Shown: positions 54,218-63,363 of the stretch, in pieces
Position numbering within the stretch: position 1 is the stretch's first letter
Layout: each line of letters begins with the position of its first letter
Assembly: GCF_002272135.1 (NCBI RefSeq)
Contig: NZ_NPBF01000037.1
Span: 1 to 64,000 of the forward strand
DNA: 64,000 nt
Direction of reading: 5' to 3'
Origin: Virgibacillus sp. 7505
Lineage (GTDB): Bacteria > Bacillota > Bacilli > Bacillales > Amphibacillaceae
Notes under the pieces: generated by a model
Seen by the model: the letters and a program-made list of their open reading frames with translations, nothing else
The model's database searches: none
What the model was told of the DNA's origin: nothing
Program-made: the position numbers and the translations under genes

Positions 54218-54655
54218 ATGGCAGATCATCCGATTCAAGGCTTAATGAAAACCGCAATGGAAAACCTGAAAGAAATGATCGATGTCAATACGATTGTCGG
54301 CGATCCGGTGGAAACACCGGATGGAAGCATCATCTTGACTGTATCTCGTGTTGGTTTTGGTTTTGCAGCAGGAGGAAGCGAGTTTGACGCTGCTTCCGAA
54401 GGTAAGAGTGATCAAAAGGAATTGCCTTTTGGCGGGGGAAGCGGAGGCGGTGTTTCCATCACCCCGATAGCCTTCCTCATCGTAGGTCATAAAGGTGTCA
54501 AGATGATTCATCTGGATGAACAGACACATTTATATGAAAAGCTGATTGAAGCAGCACCTGCAGCAGTGGAGAAAATCCAAGAAATGCTCAAGCAGAATCC
54601 GAAGCAAAAAAAGCAGCAAAAATCGCAACGATTCGATGACGAGACGATATATTGA
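54218..54655 (+). CDS. ytfJ: GerW-family sporulation protein YtfJ
   Basis: 145 residues of the GerW (YtfJ) family: MKTAMENLKEMIDVNTIVG (about 8-26), then the glycine-rich VSRVGFGFAAGGSEF and GGGSGGGVSITPIAFLIV (about 76-93). It is expressed in the forespore and needed for normal lysozyme-responsive germination in some species. The start at 54218 follows AGGAGGAG; a longer in-frame reading overlaps ytfI. A C-terminal Lys/Gln-rich tail is present. Confidence 0.88.
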   Translation: MADHPIQGLMKTAMENLKEMIDVNTIVGDPVETPDGSIILTVSRVGFGFAAGGSEFDAASEGKSDQKELPFGGGSGGGVSITPIAFLIVGHKGVKMIHLDEQTHLYEKLIEAAPAAVEKIQEMLKQNPKQKKQQKSQRFDDETIY

Positions 54656-54657
54656 CT

Positions 54658-54684
54658 AAAAGGCCGCCTGTTGGTGGTTTTTTT
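54658..54684 (+). terminator. Weak terminator after ytfJ
   Basis: Short CCGCC/GGTGG stem containing one G-T pair, four-base loop and a seven-base T run. Confidence 0.5.
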
Positions 54685-54765
54685 AGTTTATAATCCGGCA
54701 TTATTCCGCTATAATTTAAAGATACTGAGCTTGAAACGGGAAAGCGAAAAGAGAGAAGGTTATAC

Positions 54766-56364
54766 TTGAAACAGAAGATAAATCTGCGGACGCAGATGAC
54801 TGCACTGGTATTCATAGTCGTAATTCTGGCTGTGACGACGACATTTGTCATGATTGGAATTGAGACGAGTAATAATATCAAATCCCAGGAACGGGAACGT
54901 GTGCTGCAAACTGCTAAACTGATAGCGGTGGATCCAGTCGTCGTAAAAGCAGCAGATGAGCAAGATTCTGAGACGCTGCAGAAGTTTACCACGCAGGCCA
55001 TGGGAATTACAGATGCAGATTTTGTTGTAGTGATGAATATGGATAGCATTCGGCTGAGTCACCCGGATCCGGATGAGATCGGAAAACGATTTGCCGGCGG
55101 AGATGAAACTCCGGCTATACAAGGGAAAGAATTTGTCTCGAAAGCAAAAGGGACGCTTGGGTTAAGTTTGCGGGCATTTGCCCCAATTTACAATGAACAA
55201 GGACAGCAAGTCGGCGTTGTTGCTGTCGGAATAACGATGAATGAACTGAATGAGATCATTCGCAACAACCGTTTACCATTATATTTGGCTACGATTCTTA
55301 GTTTAGTTATTGGGCTGATCGGAGCTGTCCTGCTGGCACGGAAAATAAAGCAGATCATGCATGGGATGGAACCCGACGAGATTGCTGCTCTGTTGAGTGA
55401 GCGGATTGCAATGCTGGAATCAATTAAAGACGGGATGTTGGCTGTCGATACGAATGGGAAAATTCAAATGGTCAACAAAGAAGGAAAAAGATTGCTGGAA
55501 GAGATGGGGATCAAAGGAGAGCTGAAGAATCGTCACGTCGATGATGTGCTCCCAGTTACGAAGCTTCATCAAGTCATAGCATGGAATAAACCGTTGATTG
55601 GCCGTCAGGTCGAGCATAATGGATTGACGCTGGTGATGAATGAAATCCCAATTCAAATCAAAGGAAAAACCGAAGGGGCGATTGCGACATTTCTCGACCG
55701 TACTGAATATAACCATTTAAACGAGAAACTGACGGATACAATGCTGTACGCGGACGCTTTAAGAGCGCAGACACATGATTTCATGAACAAGCTGCATGTG
55801 ATTCTTGGTTTATTGGAATTGGAAGATTACGATCAGCTGGAGCGCTATGTGAAAAACGTTGCCGGTAAAGAGAGATCTGCTACGATTGCCATGATTCATC
55901 ATCTTAAGAATCCTATCCTGGCTGGATTTCTGCTCGGGAAGAAAAGCTATATGGCGGAAAATGGTGTCCAGCTGGAAGTGGATTGCAGAGATACAATACC
56001 GAATACATCTGAAAAGATGAATCAGATGCTCATTACCATTCTAGGTAATTTAATGAACAATGCAGTGGATGCTGTCGATCAGCAGCCAGAGAAGCGCGTC
56101 CAGCTTTCCATGAAGTACAGCGATGGACAGCTTTTCTTAGAGCTGACAGACACAGGAAAAGGTATCAGTGAAGAGCAGCAGGAGAAAATATTCACACAAG
56201 GCTATTCCACAAAAGGAAACGACCGCGGCTTTGGCCTATATCAAGTGGAAGACTATGTGCAGAAGCTGGGCGGCTATCTTGTCCTGACCAGCGAGCCAGG
56301 CGAAGGAACCACCTTCAGCGTCCAGCTGCCGTATGATACACAGGAGGATGTAACAAATGATTAA
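54766..56364 (+). CDS. CitA/DcuS-type sensor histidine kinase
   Basis: 532 residues. TM1 at about 13-33, an extracytoplasmic single-Cache (PDC) domain at about 35-168 that binds C4/C6 carboxylates in this family, and TM2 (YLATILSLVIGLIGAVLLA, about 173-191). A PAS domain follows at about 215-320, then the SpoOB-type dimerisation helix with phospho-His H337 (AQTHDFMNKLH). The HATPase_c domain has NAVDAV and GRGFGLYQVEDYV-type boxes (here DRGFGLYQVEDYV). TTG start after AGAAGG. It overlaps the response-regulator gene by 8 bases. The 2-hydroxycarboxylate transporter 2 kb downstream is the likely target. Confidence 0.89.
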   Translation: MKQKINLRTQMTALVFIVVILAVTTTFVMIGIETSNNIKSQERERVLQTAKLIAVDPVVVKAADEQDSETLQKFTTQAMGITDADFVVVMNMDSIRLSHPDPDEIGKRFAGGDETPAIQGKEFVSKAKGTLGLSLRAFAPIYNEQGQQVGVVAVGITMNELNEIIRNNRLPLYLATILSLVIGLIGAVLLARKIKQIMHGMEPDEIAALLSERIAMLESIKDGMLAVDTNGKIQMVNKEGKRLLEEMGIKGELKNRHVDDVLPVTKLHQVIAWNKPLIGRQVEHNGLTLVMNEIPIQIKGKTEGAIATFLDRTEYNHLNEKLTDTMLYADALRAQTHDFMNKLHVILGLLELEDYDQLERYVKNVAGKERSATIAMIHHLKNPILAGFLLGKKSYMAENGVQLEVDCRDTIPNTSEKMNQMLITILGNLMNNAVDAVDQQPEKRVQLSMKYSDGQLFLELTDTGKGISEEQQEKIFTQGYSTKGNDRGFGLYQVEDYVQKLGGYLVLTSEPGEGTTFSVQLPYDTQEDVTND

Positions 56365-57064
56365 AGTACTGATCGTGGAAGACGATCCGATGGTTAGTGA
56401 ATTGAACAAACGCTATGTCAAACAAATGAGCGGATTTGCAGCTGTCGGAGCGGCACAGAATTATAAAGAAGCCCTTGATTTCATTCAGCAGAATGAAGTC
56501 GACCTTCTTCTTTTGGATGTATATATGAAAGGAAAGAACGGAATAGAATTACTTAAAGAGCTTCGTAAACGCGACCAGAAAGTGGATGCTATCATCATCT
56601 CTGCAGCAAGCGAGAAACCGATGATTCGCGAAGCGCTGCAATATGGAGCTGTCGATTACTTAATTAAGCCTTTCGAATTCGACCGCTTCCAGAATGCTTT
56701 AAGCGGCTATCGAAAACGTCAGCTTATCTTTAGCAATAAAGAAGAAATGACACAGCAGGAATTAGATAGCCAGCTTCTGCAGCTGCCTGAACAGGAGCAA
56801 ATGATGCAGCTGCCGAAAGGTCTGACAAGAAGTACCCTTAAGGTCGTTTGGAACAGTATCCTGACTTTCCGTTATAATTTCTTCACAACGGAGGATATCG
56901 CAAAGGAAACGGAAATGTCGCAAGTATCCGTACGGAAATATTTGAAGTTCCTGGAGGATGTGCAGCTGCTCGAAGTGGAAATGCATTATGGCAGCATTGG
57001 ACGACCAGTCTTTAAATACCGTGTTAACGCAAATACCTCCCATCATATCAGTCAATATATCTGA
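56357..57064 (+). CDS. CitB/DcuR-type response regulator
   Basis: 235 residues. Receiver domain (about 1-120) with acidic pocket VEDDP (about 8-12), phosphoacceptor D54 in LLLDVYMKGKNG and the switch Lys in YLIKPFEF. The C-terminal HTH (about 160-225; TTEDIAKETEMSQVSVRKYL) is of the CitB/DcuR/MalR class. Paired with the upstream kinase and overlapping it by 8 bases. It probably activates the 2-hydroxycarboxylate transporter gene when citrate, malate or a similar acid is present. Confidence 0.89.
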   Translation: MIKVLIVEDDPMVSELNKRYVKQMSGFAAVGAAQNYKEALDFIQQNEVDLLLLDVYMKGKNGIELLKELRKRDQKVDAIIISAASEKPMIREALQYGAVDYLIKPFEFDRFQNALSGYRKRQLIFSNKEEMTQQELDSQLLQLPEQEQMMQLPKGLTRSTLKVVWNSILTFRYNFFTTEDIAKETEMSQVSVRKYLKFLEDVQLLEVEMHYGSIGRPVFKYRVNANTSHHISQYI

Positions 57065-57065
57065 C

Positions 57066-57098
57066 AAAAAAAGAAGCCTTTTTATAGGCTTCTTTTTA
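57066..57098. terminator. Bidirectional terminator, response regulator / quinone-oxidoreductase-like gene
   Basis: 12-bp stem around AGAAGCCT/AGGCTTCT with T tracts on both strands. Confidence 0.85.
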
Positions 57099-58070
57099 AT
57101 TTGGAATTGTGATGATAACCTTACCGTATGCGTGGTGCTGATCGAGATAAGTGAAGGCTTCTTTACATGCTTGGAATGGATATACTCGATCCACTAAGGG
57201 ACGGACTTTATCTTCTTCTATTAGATTTGTCAGCTCTGCCAAGTCCCCAGTATTATGTTTTTTTAAGAAGTTACCCAGCTTTTTACTGCTTGCCAACGTG
57301 AGGATAGGGCCAAGCAGCATCGCTTCGAACATTTGGGCGACAGATCCGCCAACCATCATGTACACGCCATTCTTGTTAAGTAATTTCTTATAGGTAGCGA
57401 GCGGCTGATAGCCATTTATCGCCACAATTGCGTCAAAGGAGCCGTAATACTTGGTTAAGTCGGTTATTTCATAATCCAATATATAATCAGCACCTAATAG
57501 CTTCATATTCTCCTTATGCTTCTTACTGCAAACGGCAGTGACGGTTGCTCCAAAAGCTTTGGCGATTTGGACGGCAAAAGTTCCGACACCTCCTGATGAG
57601 CCATAAATCATGATGCGATGCCCTGGCTGTAATCGGACTGCATCACGTAAAGCTTGTAAAGCGGTCAATGAAGCAAGAGGAACAGCTGCTGCTTGAGGAT
57701 GGGAAAGTTTGGCCGGTTTCAAGGCCAGTGCCTCTTCTGGAACAGAAGCATATTCAGCCAGCGTGCCGAATCCATAATTGGACAAATCAGCATATACTTC
57801 ATCGCCTGGTTTAAAGCGTTTTACTTGTTTGCCGACAGCTTTCACGACACCTGAAATATCGCTGCCAGGTATTATATGCTTCGGTTTCCATAACCCATAA
57901 GCAAAACGAGCGAGAAAGGGTTTGCCCTTCAGCAGTACTAAATTAGCTTGGTTGAGTGAGACGGCATGTACTTTAATAAGCAACTCATCGTCTTTGGGTA
58001 CTGGATCAGGGACTTCTTCAGTTTGGAGTACAGCAGGAGAACCGTAACGCCGCGTCGTTATTGCCTTCAT
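57096..58070 (-). CDS. NAD(P)-dependent quinone-oxidoreductase-like MDR protein
   Basis: 324-residue zinc-independent medium-chain reductase. N-terminal GroES-like domain (PGSDISGVVKAVGKQVKRFK, about 69-88) and NADP-binding IYGSSGGVGTFAVQIAKAFG (about 154-173), with no structural zinc cysteine cluster. Such enzymes reduce quinones or enones. It lies, oppositely oriented, between the two-component genes and the transporter, so it interrupts that module and shares the AT-rich divergent region with the transporter. Role in the module is uncertain. Confidence 0.83.
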   Translation of the reverse strand: MKAITTRRYGSPAVLQTEEVPDPVPKDDELLIKVHAVSLNQANLVLLKGKPFLARFAYGLWKPKHIIPGSDISGVVKAVGKQVKRFKPGDEVYADLSNYGFGTLAEYASVPEEALALKPAKLSHPQAAAVPLASLTALQALRDAVRLQPGHRIMIYGSSGGVGTFAVQIAKAFGATVTAVCSKKHKENMKLLGADYILDYEITDLTKYYGSFDAIVAINGYQPLATYKKLLNKNGVYMMVGGSVAQMFEAMLLGPILTLASSKKLGNFLKKHNTGDLAELTNLIEEDKVRPLVDRVYPFQACKEAFTYLDQHHAYGKVIITIPN

Positions 58071-58226
58071 TATCAGCGACTCCTTTGTTTATCACGCTAT
58101 TGTATTCCGGTATTTCAGCTTACATGCCAGAAAAACTGGTTAGAAAAGGTATGTATCCGCCATGTCTCAACTAGGAATGCTAAGAAAAGTTGCATGTCGT
58201 TTTTTAATTACAAAAGTTACATTATA

Positions 58227-58274
58227 TTTAGTTTAGTTAAAAAATAACACAGTTAATTTTAGTTAAATTAGAAT
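58227..58274 (+). promoter_or_regulatory. Repeated AGTTAA boxes upstream of the 2HCT transporter
   Basis: AGTTAA occurs at 58235, 58251 and 58261; the longer TTTAGTTAAA occurs twice (58232-58241, 58258-58267). The AT-rich repeats precede the transporter. A TAGAAT at 58269-58274 could be a -10 element lacking a good -35, as expected for an activated promoter. Confidence 0.45.
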
Positions 58275-58303
58275 AGTCGTATCTACTTAGGGGGTGCATT
58301 ACT

Positions 58304-59668
58304 ATGGAAATGAAATCGCATACAAGCGATCCAGAATCCAACAACCAAAAGCCATCAGGCTTTAACAAAATTATGGAATGGAAAGTCGGTGTTATGCCGC
58401 TTCCGGTGTATATCGTATTAGCAATCATCGTTCTTATTGCAGCATACACCAACCAATTGCCTACTGACATGATCGGCGGCTTCGCAGTCATCATGGTGCT
58501 AGGTGTGCTGCTAGGGGATATCGGTCAGCGCATACCTTACTTCAACAGCATCGGAGGACCTGCAATTTTATCTTTGTTCGTTCCGTCCATGCTTGTGTTT
58601 TTTGGTACATTAAGTACTTCAGCTTATGATGCTGTCGATCAGCTAATGACTTCTGATCATTCAAACTTCCTTTACTTCTACATTGCATGTTTGGTTGTAG
58701 GTAGTATTCTTGGAATGAACCGGACAGTCCTTATCCAAGGCTTCATCCGTATGTTCATCCCATTGGTAACTGGTACTATTGCTGCAGTAACAGTTGGTAC
58801 TTTAGTGGGTATGCTGTTTGGTTACAGCATGCATCATACTTTCTTCTATATTGTTGTACCAATTATCGCTGGTGGTATCGGTGAAGGTATCCTTCCATTG
58901 TCTGCTGGTTATGCAGGTGTTCTTGGCGGAGATGCTTCAACTTATATCTCTCAATTGGTTCCAGCTGCTATCATCGGTAACGTTTGTGCCATCATCATTG
59001 CTGGACTAATGAAGAAACTTGGGGAAAAACGTCCAGAGCTTGCAGGACATGATAAACTGGTTCGTTCAAATAAGGGCGATAAAGTATTGGAAGCTGCAAA
59101 AGAAAGCTCAACTAAAGCAATCGATTTCAGTTTGATGGGAGCAGGTCTCCTTGTTGCAATGAGTTTGTTCGTTCTTGGACGAGTTGTCGAGCATTGGATT
59201 CATGTAGTGGCTGGCTTCACACTTTCCGGCGCAATCATCATGATCATTGCTGCAACAATCATTAAGTCTGGTAACTTGTTGCCTGCGAAGCTTCAAACTG
59301 GTGCACAGCAATTGTATAAATTCGTATCTACTGCGTTTACATGGCCTTTAATGGTTGGTTTGGGTATTGTCTTCATTCCGCTTGAAGATGTAGCAAGTGT
59401 CTTCACGATCGGATTTGCAGTAACATGTGCATCCGTTGTTATCGCAATGGCTGCTACTGGTTACTTTGTAGGTAAATTGATGAATATGTATCCTGTTGAA
59501 GCTTGTATCGTTACAGCTTGCCACAGCGGTCTTGGCGGTACTGGGGACGTTGCGATCCTTTCTGCTTCCGGCCGTATGGCGTTAATGCCGTTCGCGCAGA
59601 TCTCCACTCGTCTTGGTGGTGCTGCTACGGTTATCGGTGCAACAGCATTGATGCATTTCTTCGGCTAA
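58304..59668 (+). CDS. 2-hydroxycarboxylate transporter (CimH/MaeN family)
   Basis: 454-residue secondary transporter of the 2HCT family with about 11-12 helices. The family's two conserved GGxG re-entrant loops are visible: IIAGGIGEGILPLSAGYAGV (first half) and GLGGTGDVAILSASGRM (second half). The C-terminal PFAQISTRLGGAATV motif, with the substrate-binding Arg, is also present. Members import citrate, malate or lactate with protons or sodium. A GGGGG site precedes the ATG. The two-component system encoded upstream is its probable regulator. Exact substrate cannot be assigned. Confidence 0.9.
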   Translation: MEMKSHTSDPESNNQKPSGFNKIMEWKVGVMPLPVYIVLAIIVLIAAYTNQLPTDMIGGFAVIMVLGVLLGDIGQRIPYFNSIGGPAILSLFVPSMLVFFGTLSTSAYDAVDQLMTSDHSNFLYFYIACLVVGSILGMNRTVLIQGFIRMFIPLVTGTIAAVTVGTLVGMLFGYSMHHTFFYIVVPIIAGGIGEGILPLSAGYAGVLGGDASTYISQLVPAAIIGNVCAIIIAGLMKKLGEKRPELAGHDKLVRSNKGDKVLEAAKESSTKAIDFSLMGAGLLVAMSLFVLGRVVEHWIHVVAGFTLSGAIIMIIAATIIKSGNLLPAKLQTGAQQLYKFVSTAFTWPLMVGLGIVFIPLEDVASVFTIGFAVTCASVVIAMAATGYFVGKLMNMYPVEACIVTACHSGLGGTGDVAILSASGRMALMPFAQISTRLGGAATVIGATALMHFFG

Positions 59669-59669
59669 A

Positions 59670-59706
59670 AAGCAAAGCTCAGCTTCGGCTGGGCTTTTTG
59701 CTTGCA
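59670..59706 (+). terminator. Terminator of the 2HCT transporter
   Basis: Stem AGCTCAGC/GCTGGGCT closed by a TTCG tetraloop and followed by a T run. Confidence 0.8.
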
Positions 59707-59781
59707 GCAGAGCCTGTTCTCGCTTCTGTCCGCTGCTTTTGATACAATAAGGCAGATGCAGAGAAATGGAGGAAAAGAGAC

Positions 59782-60777
59782 GTGGAACAACAGAATGTCG
59801 AAAAGGTTTTCCAAGCACTTGACCAAATGGCCGAGGCATTGGAAACACGTGAAAACATACCTTATCTTGATGCACTTGGTGCAGCAATGGAATATATATT
59901 GGATCGCGATACAGAAATTACGGAACAGCCATTATTAAAACAGCAGCTGGAGAAGCACGCGGCTGTTTTCGATGACCAAAGCTATAAAAAAGAGGAGATC
60001 CGTAAAGGTATCCAGCTGTCTATCCTGAAAGGTATGAAAGGTGCAACCCAGCAGCAGCACATGCTGACACCTGATACTGTTGCGATGCTGATCGGTTACT
60101 TGACTAATAAACTTGTTGGGGAAAATGAAGATTTTCGTATATTCGATCCAGCTGTCGGTACAGGTAATCTGCTTACGGCAGTTTTGAATCAAGTAGAGAG
60201 GGAGGGGCATGCTTACGGCAGTGATGTGGATCCGACATTGATTCAGCTTGCTGTCATGAATGCCAATATGCAACAAAGGCAAATTGAATTTTTCCATCAG
60301 GACAGCCTGCGGCCATTCCTTCTCGAGCCAGTCGATTTGGTTGTGAGTGATTTGCCAGTCGGTTATTACCCTGATGATATGCAAGCGGCACAATTTGAAC
60401 TAAAAGCGGAAGAGGGGCATTCTTACTCCCACCATCTGTTCATTGAACAGAGCCTTCATTATACGAAGGAAGGCGGTTATCTGCTATTTGTTGTGCCGAA
60501 CTTCTTGTTTGAAAGTGATCAAGCTCGTTCGCTGCATACATACCTGCAGCAGCATGCACATATCGTCGGATTACTTCAATTTCCTGAGAGCATGTTCAAA
60601 AATGAATCCCAGGCGAAAAGTGTTTTGATTCTGCAGAAAAAGGGGACGCTAACTAAAGCGCCGAAGCAAGCATTGCTCGTACAGCTTCCGTCCTTCAAGA
60701 ATCCAAATGCGATGGCAAATATCCTGAAACAGATCAACGATTGGTTCGATAATGAGCTATCTGGTTTAAAAAACTAA
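59782..60777 (+). CDS. ytxK: N6-type SAM methyltransferase-fold protein YtxK
   Basis: 331 residues. The helical N-terminal ~100 residues are followed by a class I methyltransferase fold of the type I restriction-modification HsdM type: FDPAVGTGNLLTAVLNQVE (about 115-133). The position of the catalytic NPPF/Y motif reads DLPVGYYPD (about 194-202), so the usual Asn is Asp. The protein is conserved next to ackA in Bacillus. It has no target-recognition domain or restriction partner and is not a classical RM enzyme. GTG start after GGAGG. Confidence 0.83.
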   Translation: MEQQNVEKVFQALDQMAEALETRENIPYLDALGAAMEYILDRDTEITEQPLLKQQLEKHAAVFDDQSYKKEEIRKGIQLSILKGMKGATQQQHMLTPDTVAMLIGYLTNKLVGENEDFRIFDPAVGTGNLLTAVLNQVEREGHAYGSDVDPTLIQLAVMNANMQQRQIEFFHQDSLRPFLLEPVDLVVSDLPVGYYPDDMQAAQFELKAEEGHSYSHHLFIEQSLHYTKEGGYLLFVVPNFLFESDQARSLHTYLQQHAHIVGLLQFPESMFKNESQAKSVLILQKKGTLTKAPKQALLVQLPSFKNPNAMANILKQINDWFDNELSGLKN

Positions 60778-60879
60778 AAAAATTAATGAAAACTAAAACA
60801 AGTCCTCGACATATCTTGCAATGAGCTTGTCGAGACAGGTAAAATAGGGAAGTACGTAAAAGTTTACAAGGGGCTGAAC

Positions 60880-62082
60880 ATGTTGAGTAATATTTTAGCA
60901 ATCAACGCTGGTAGTTCTTCACTGAAATTCCAGCTAATCCACATGCCTGAGGAAGATGTAAAGGCAGTGGGTCTCGTAGAACGTATCGGACTGAATGATT
61001 CCATCTTTACTATCAAATTCAATGGTGAAAAAGATGAAACAACTAAAGATATTGAAAATCATGAAGAAGCAGTAAAAATGTTGCTTGAAAAGCTGACTTC
61101 CACTGGCGTCATTTCTTCCTTGGATGAAATCGACGGCGTTGGCCACCGTGTTGTACACGGCGGAGAGAAATTCAGTGACTCTGTTCTCATCACAGACCAA
61201 GTGATGGAAGAGATTGCAGAAGTATCTGAGCTAGCACCATTACACAACCCAGCAAACTTAACAGGAATCCGTGCATTCAAGGAAATTCTGCCGAACATTC
61301 CGGCTGTTGCTGTTTTCGATACAGCTTTCCATCAAACAATGCCGCCTGAGTCTTATCTATACAGTCTTCCATATGACTATTATGAAAAATACGGCATCCG
61401 TAAATATGGTTTCCACGGAACAAGCCATAAATACGTATCACAGCGTGCTGCTGAATTGATGGACCGACCAGTTGAACAGCTTCGCTTGATCTCTTGCCAC
61501 CTTGGTAATGGAGCTAGTATTGCTGCTATCGAAGGCGGAAAATCAGTTGATACATCCATGGGCTTCACACCACTAGCTGGTGTAACGATGGGTACACGCT
61601 CTGGTAATATCGACCCTGCACTTATTCCGTTCATCATGCGTAAAACAGGCAAAACAGCTGATGAAGTATTGCATGTATTGAACAAAGAGAGCGGAATGCT
61701 TGCACTATCTGGTTTCTCCAGTGACTTGCGTGACATTGAAAGCAAATCTGAAGCAGGCGATGAGCGTGCAGAGCTTGCACTTGATGTCTTTGCAGAAAGA
61801 ATCCACAAATACCTTGGTTCTTATGCTGCGCGTATGAGCGGAGTAGACGCAATCATCTTTACTGCTGGTGTAGGTGAAAATAGTACGACTGTTCGTGAAC
61901 GTGTCCTTAAAGGACTGGAATTCATGGGTGTCTATTATGACCCTTCCTTGAATAATGTACGCGGGAAAGAACAATTCCTAACTTATCCGCACTCTCCAGT
62001 GAAGGTAATTGTTATCCCAACAAACGAAGAAGTTATGATTGCAAGAGACACAGTTCGCCTTTCTGAAACTGTAACAAAATAA
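60880..62082 (+). CDS. ackA: Acetate kinase
   Basis: 400-residue enzyme interconverting acetate and acetyl phosphate with ATP. The ASKHA signatures are intact: [15 protein letters not shown] (about 5-19), [13 protein letters not shown] (about 178-190), [11 protein letters not shown] (about 206-216) and FTAGVGENS (about 326-334). Start follows AGGGGCT. It carries overflow metabolism; in B. subtilis ackA is activated by CcpA and CodY. A degenerate cre-like sequence ATGAAAACTAAAACA (60786-60800) lies upstream. Confidence 0.96.
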   Translation: MLSNILAINAGSSSLKFQLIHMPEEDVKAVGLVERIGLNDSIFTIKFNGEKDETTKDIENHEEAVKMLLEKLTSTGVISSLDEIDGVGHRVVHGGEKFSDSVLITDQVMEEIAEVSELAPLHNPANLTGIRAFKEILPNIPAVAVFDTAFHQTMPPESYLYSLPYDYYEKYGIRKYGFHGTSHKYVSQRAAELMDRPVEQLRLISCHLGNGASIAAIEGGKSVDTSMGFTPLAGVTMGTRSGNIDPALIPFIMRKTGKTADEVLHVLNKESGMLALSGFSSDLRDIESKSEAGDERAELALDVFAERIHKYLGSYAARMSGVDAIIFTAGVGENSTTVRERVLKGLEFMGVYYDPSLNNVRGKEQFLTYPHSPVKVIVIPTNEEVMIARDTVRLSETVTK

Positions 62083-62090
62083 TTTAGCAG

Positions 62091-62127
62091 AAAAGCTAGT
62101 CCCAGACCTAATGGGACTGGCTTTTTT
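62091..62127 (+). terminator. Terminator of ackA
   Basis: Stem AGCTAGTCCCA (62094-62104) with TGGGACTGGCT (62112-62122), then a T run. Confidence 0.88.
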
Positions 62128-62206
62128 TGCGTTTTCATAAGCGGAAACAATGGTATACTTGGGACGAAAGCTAAGTCTTGTTACATATGAAATGGAGGCA
62201 AGCAGA

Positions 62207-63325
62207 ATGAAGATTGGCGTACCGAAGGAAATAAAGAATAATGAAAACCGTGTTGCTATGGCACCATCTGGCGTGACGCTCTTGCATGAAGCAGGACATG
62301 AGGTGTTTATCGAGACAGGAGCTGGTCTTGGCTCAGGCTTTACAGATGAACAGTATGAACAAGCTGGTGCAGTTATTGTACCAACCGCAGCAGATGCCTG
62401 GAGTAAAGAAATGGTTATGAAAGTCAAGGAGCCGCTCCCGGAAGAATACGATTATTTCTATGAAGGACTCATTCTTTTCACATATCTGCACCTCGCGGCG
62501 GAAAATTCTTTGACGAATGCCTTGATTGAGAAGAAGGTTGTCGGTATTGCTTATGAAACCGTGCAGCTGGAAGACCGTTCTCTGCCGCTGCTCACGCCGA
62601 TGAGCGAAGTCGCTGGCCGCATGGCCTCCCAAATCGGTGCGCAATTCCTGGAAAAGCCGTATGGCGGCAGCGGCATCTTAATGTCTGGTATACCAGGAGT
62701 GAAGCGAGGTAAAGTCACGATTATTGGCGGCGGTGTTGTTGGAACCAATGCAGCAAAAATCGCTGTCGGTCTTGGTGCTGATGTCACGATTGTCGATTTG
62801 AGTCCGCAGCGTCTGCGTGAGCTTGACGATTTGTTTGGCAGCTCAATCAATACGGTTGTTTCCAATCCGCTTAATATCGCGGAGGCAGTAAAAGAATCGG
62901 ATTTAGTTATTGGAGCAGTTCTCATACCGGGTGCCAAAGCGCCGAAGCTGGTGACTGAAGAGATGATTGCCAGCATGAAGCCAGGATCTGTTGTCGTCGA
63001 TGTCGCAATTGACCAGGGAGGTATTTTTGCGACATCTGATAAAATTACGACACATGATAACCCTACGTACACCAAGCATGATGTGCTGCATTACGCAGTT
63101 GCCAATATGCCGGGTGCAGTTCCGCGTACCTCAACGATCGGGCTGACAAATGTAACTGTTCCTTATGCATTACAGCTTGCGAATAAAGGCTATCAGCAAG
63201 CTTGTCTGAACAATCCATCGCTAGCAAAAGGAATCAACACATTGGATGGTTTTGTGACGTATCAGGCAGTAGCGGAAGCCCATGATCTAAAGTTTGAAGC
63301 AGCTGACAAACTGCTGCAGAGATAA
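62207..63325 (+). CDS. ald: Alanine dehydrogenase
   Basis: 372-residue NAD-dependent enzyme converting L-alanine to pyruvate and ammonium. N-terminal [17 protein letters not shown], pyruvate-binding Lys in [11 protein letters not shown] (about 70-80), catalytic His in FTYLHLAA (about 93-100), and NAD motif [16 protein letters not shown] (about 170-185) are all present. I start at 62207, after ATGGAGG; an upstream in-frame ATG would add 19 unrelated residues. Important for growth on alanine and for sporulation in B. subtilis. Confidence 0.95.
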   Translation: MKIGVPKEIKNNENRVAMAPSGVTLLHEAGHEVFIETGAGLGSGFTDEQYEQAGAVIVPTAADAWSKEMVMKVKEPLPEEYDYFYEGLILFTYLHLAAENSLTNALIEKKVVGIAYETVQLEDRSLPLLTPMSEVAGRMASQIGAQFLEKPYGGSGILMSGIPGVKRGKVTIIGGGVVGTNAAKIAVGLGADVTIVDLSPQRLRELDDLFGSSINTVVSNPLNIAEAVKESDLVIGAVLIPGAKAPKLVTEEMIASMKPGSVVVDVAIDQGGIFATSDKITTHDNPTYTKHDVLHYAVANMPGAVPRTSTIGLTNVTVPYALQLANKGYQQACLNNPSLAKGINTLDGFVTYQAVAEAHDLKFEAADKLLQR

Positions 63326-63363
63326 AAAAAGAGCATCTGCCCTAAAGCAGATGCTCTTTTTTT
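63324..63363. terminator. Bidirectional terminator, ald / M24 peptidase
   Basis: 17-bp stem AAAAAAAGAGCATCTGC with its complement, six-base loop. Confidence 0.93.

Noticed and set aside
60786-60800. cre-like ATGAAAACTAAAACA before ackA
   Set aside because: The central CG of cre is CT here; CcpA control of ackA is known in B. subtilis but this site alone is too weak to annotate.
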